A stretch of 64,000 nt of DNA from Marinibaculum pumilum (GTDB lineage: Bacteria; Pseudomonadota; Alphaproteobacteria; Ferrovibrionales; Ferrovibrionaceae), in the NCBI RefSeq assembly GCF_042646425.1, contig NZ_JBHRTR010000034.1, positions 407,047 through 471,046 on the forward strand. Reading direction: 5' to 3'. Shown in pieces: positions 63,828 to 64,000 of this stretch. The notes below the pieces were generated by a model. That model saw only the letters and a program-made list of their open reading frames with translations, had not been told where the DNA came from and did not search any database. Both the position numbers and the translations under genes were made by a program. Numbering within the stretch: the first letter of the stretch is position 1; every line of letters begins with the position of its first letter.

Positions 63828-63856
63828 GGGGCGCATCCTGGCGATGCGCCCCTTTT
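63828..63856 (+). terminator. Rho-independent terminator after the beta-oxidation operon
   Basis: A perfect 10-bp stem, GGGGCGCATC-CTGGC-GATGCGCCCC, followed by TTTT. It lies 50 bases after the thiolase stop and is clearly the end of the operon. Confidence 0.92.
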
Positions 63857-63861
63857 GCGTT

Positions 63862-64000
63862 GTGCGCCCAGCATGGGCGCATTCTTGAGGGTGGAAGTCC
63901 CTCCGTAAGCTGGTCACTGCGAACGAAGTGAAGCGCAACTGCGGAAGGGCGACCGACCGTGGGGAGGAAGCGTGGATCGAAGCTGCGGGCCGATGGACAA
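63862..64000 (+). mobile_element. 5' end of a class C (IIC) group II intron, running off the window
   Basis: The sequence starting GTGCGCCCAGCATGGGCGCA closely follows the known 5' end of class IIC introns (the Oceanobacillus iheyensis intron begins GUGUGCCCGGCAUGGGUGCA), continuing with AGGGTGGAAGTCCC as the matching next helix and, further on, GGAGGAAGCG. The 5' boundary at GTGCG lies five bases after the T-run of the terminator, exactly the site class C introns use, since they target sequence behind intrinsic terminators. The reverse-transcriptase/maturase gene must lie beyond the window. The insertion is in the same orientation as the operon, after its stop signal, so it harms no gene. 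Confidence 0.85.

Noticed and set aside
63737..63931. Short open frames crossing the thiolase end and intron start
   Set aside because: They span a terminator and non-coding intron RNA and have no independent support.

Overview
The window is GC-rich, densely packed double-stranded chromosome of a bacterium, most likely an alphaproteobacterium (Rhodospirillales or a near relative). The grounds are the codon bias, ATGA/GTGA overlapping operons, a TRAP transporter, a MoxR/Bat operon, LOV-type signalling and a dispersed intergenic palindrome of a type common in that class. There are two assembly gaps (11699-11819 and 54000-54108), each inside a gene. I see no rRNA, tRNA or CRISPR array, and no gene-free stretch longer than 300 bases.

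Layout. 1-7764: an aromatic-compound locus with a partial HpaB-type flavin monooxygenase, an IclR regulator, two LysR regulators, an intradiol dioxygenase, a flavin reductase, a muconate cycloisomerase-like enzyme and an alkaline-phosphatase-superfamily hydrolase. Together these suggest ring hydroxylation followed by ortho cleavage. 7782-13041: an IlvD/Edd dehydratase, an MFS carrier, an SMR exporter, a PRC-barrel protein broken by a gap, and a MarR regulator. 13150-19818: a TRAP operon (DctP, DctQ, DctM) plus an alpha/beta hydrolase behind a striking double MarR-type operator; facing it are an amidase with a small partner and a PEP mutase/isocitrate lyase family enzyme. 19908-25880: a DMT carrier, a GNAT enzyme, an orphan hybrid kinase, an unknown helical protein, a DsbA-fold isomerase, a 68-residue protein and a cupin.

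25896-34593: an acyl-CoA dehydrogenase with its TetR regulator, facing a nitronate monooxygenase-like enzyme across two near-identical TetR-type operators; then an esterase, an MmgE/PrpD protein, and a Bcr/CflA-type exporter coupled to a four-domain rhodanese protein. 34599-37079 is an 826-residue unknown with features of a CgeB-like glycosyltransferase flanked by helical repeats. 37276-44995 is a moxR-DUF58-DUF4381-batA-batB/C-batD operon whose batB/C gene carries eight 45-bp tandem repeats.

45015-55531: a serine hydrolase, an aldo/keto reductase, a membrane LOV-PAS histidine kinase with an unusual substitution, a DHA2 exporter, an autotransporter broken by the second gap, and an aromatic/Gly-rich secreted protein. 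55757-63777: a lipoprotein, an SDR, an alpha/beta hydrolase, then a four-gene CoA-thioester operon (MFE-2-like dehydrogenase, MaoC hydratase, HMG-CoA-synthase-like/zinc-ribbon fusion, SCPx-like thiolase) that looks like a peroxisome-style beta-oxidation module. The operon ends in a strong terminator, and immediately after its T-tract the 5' end of a class C group II intron begins and runs off the window.
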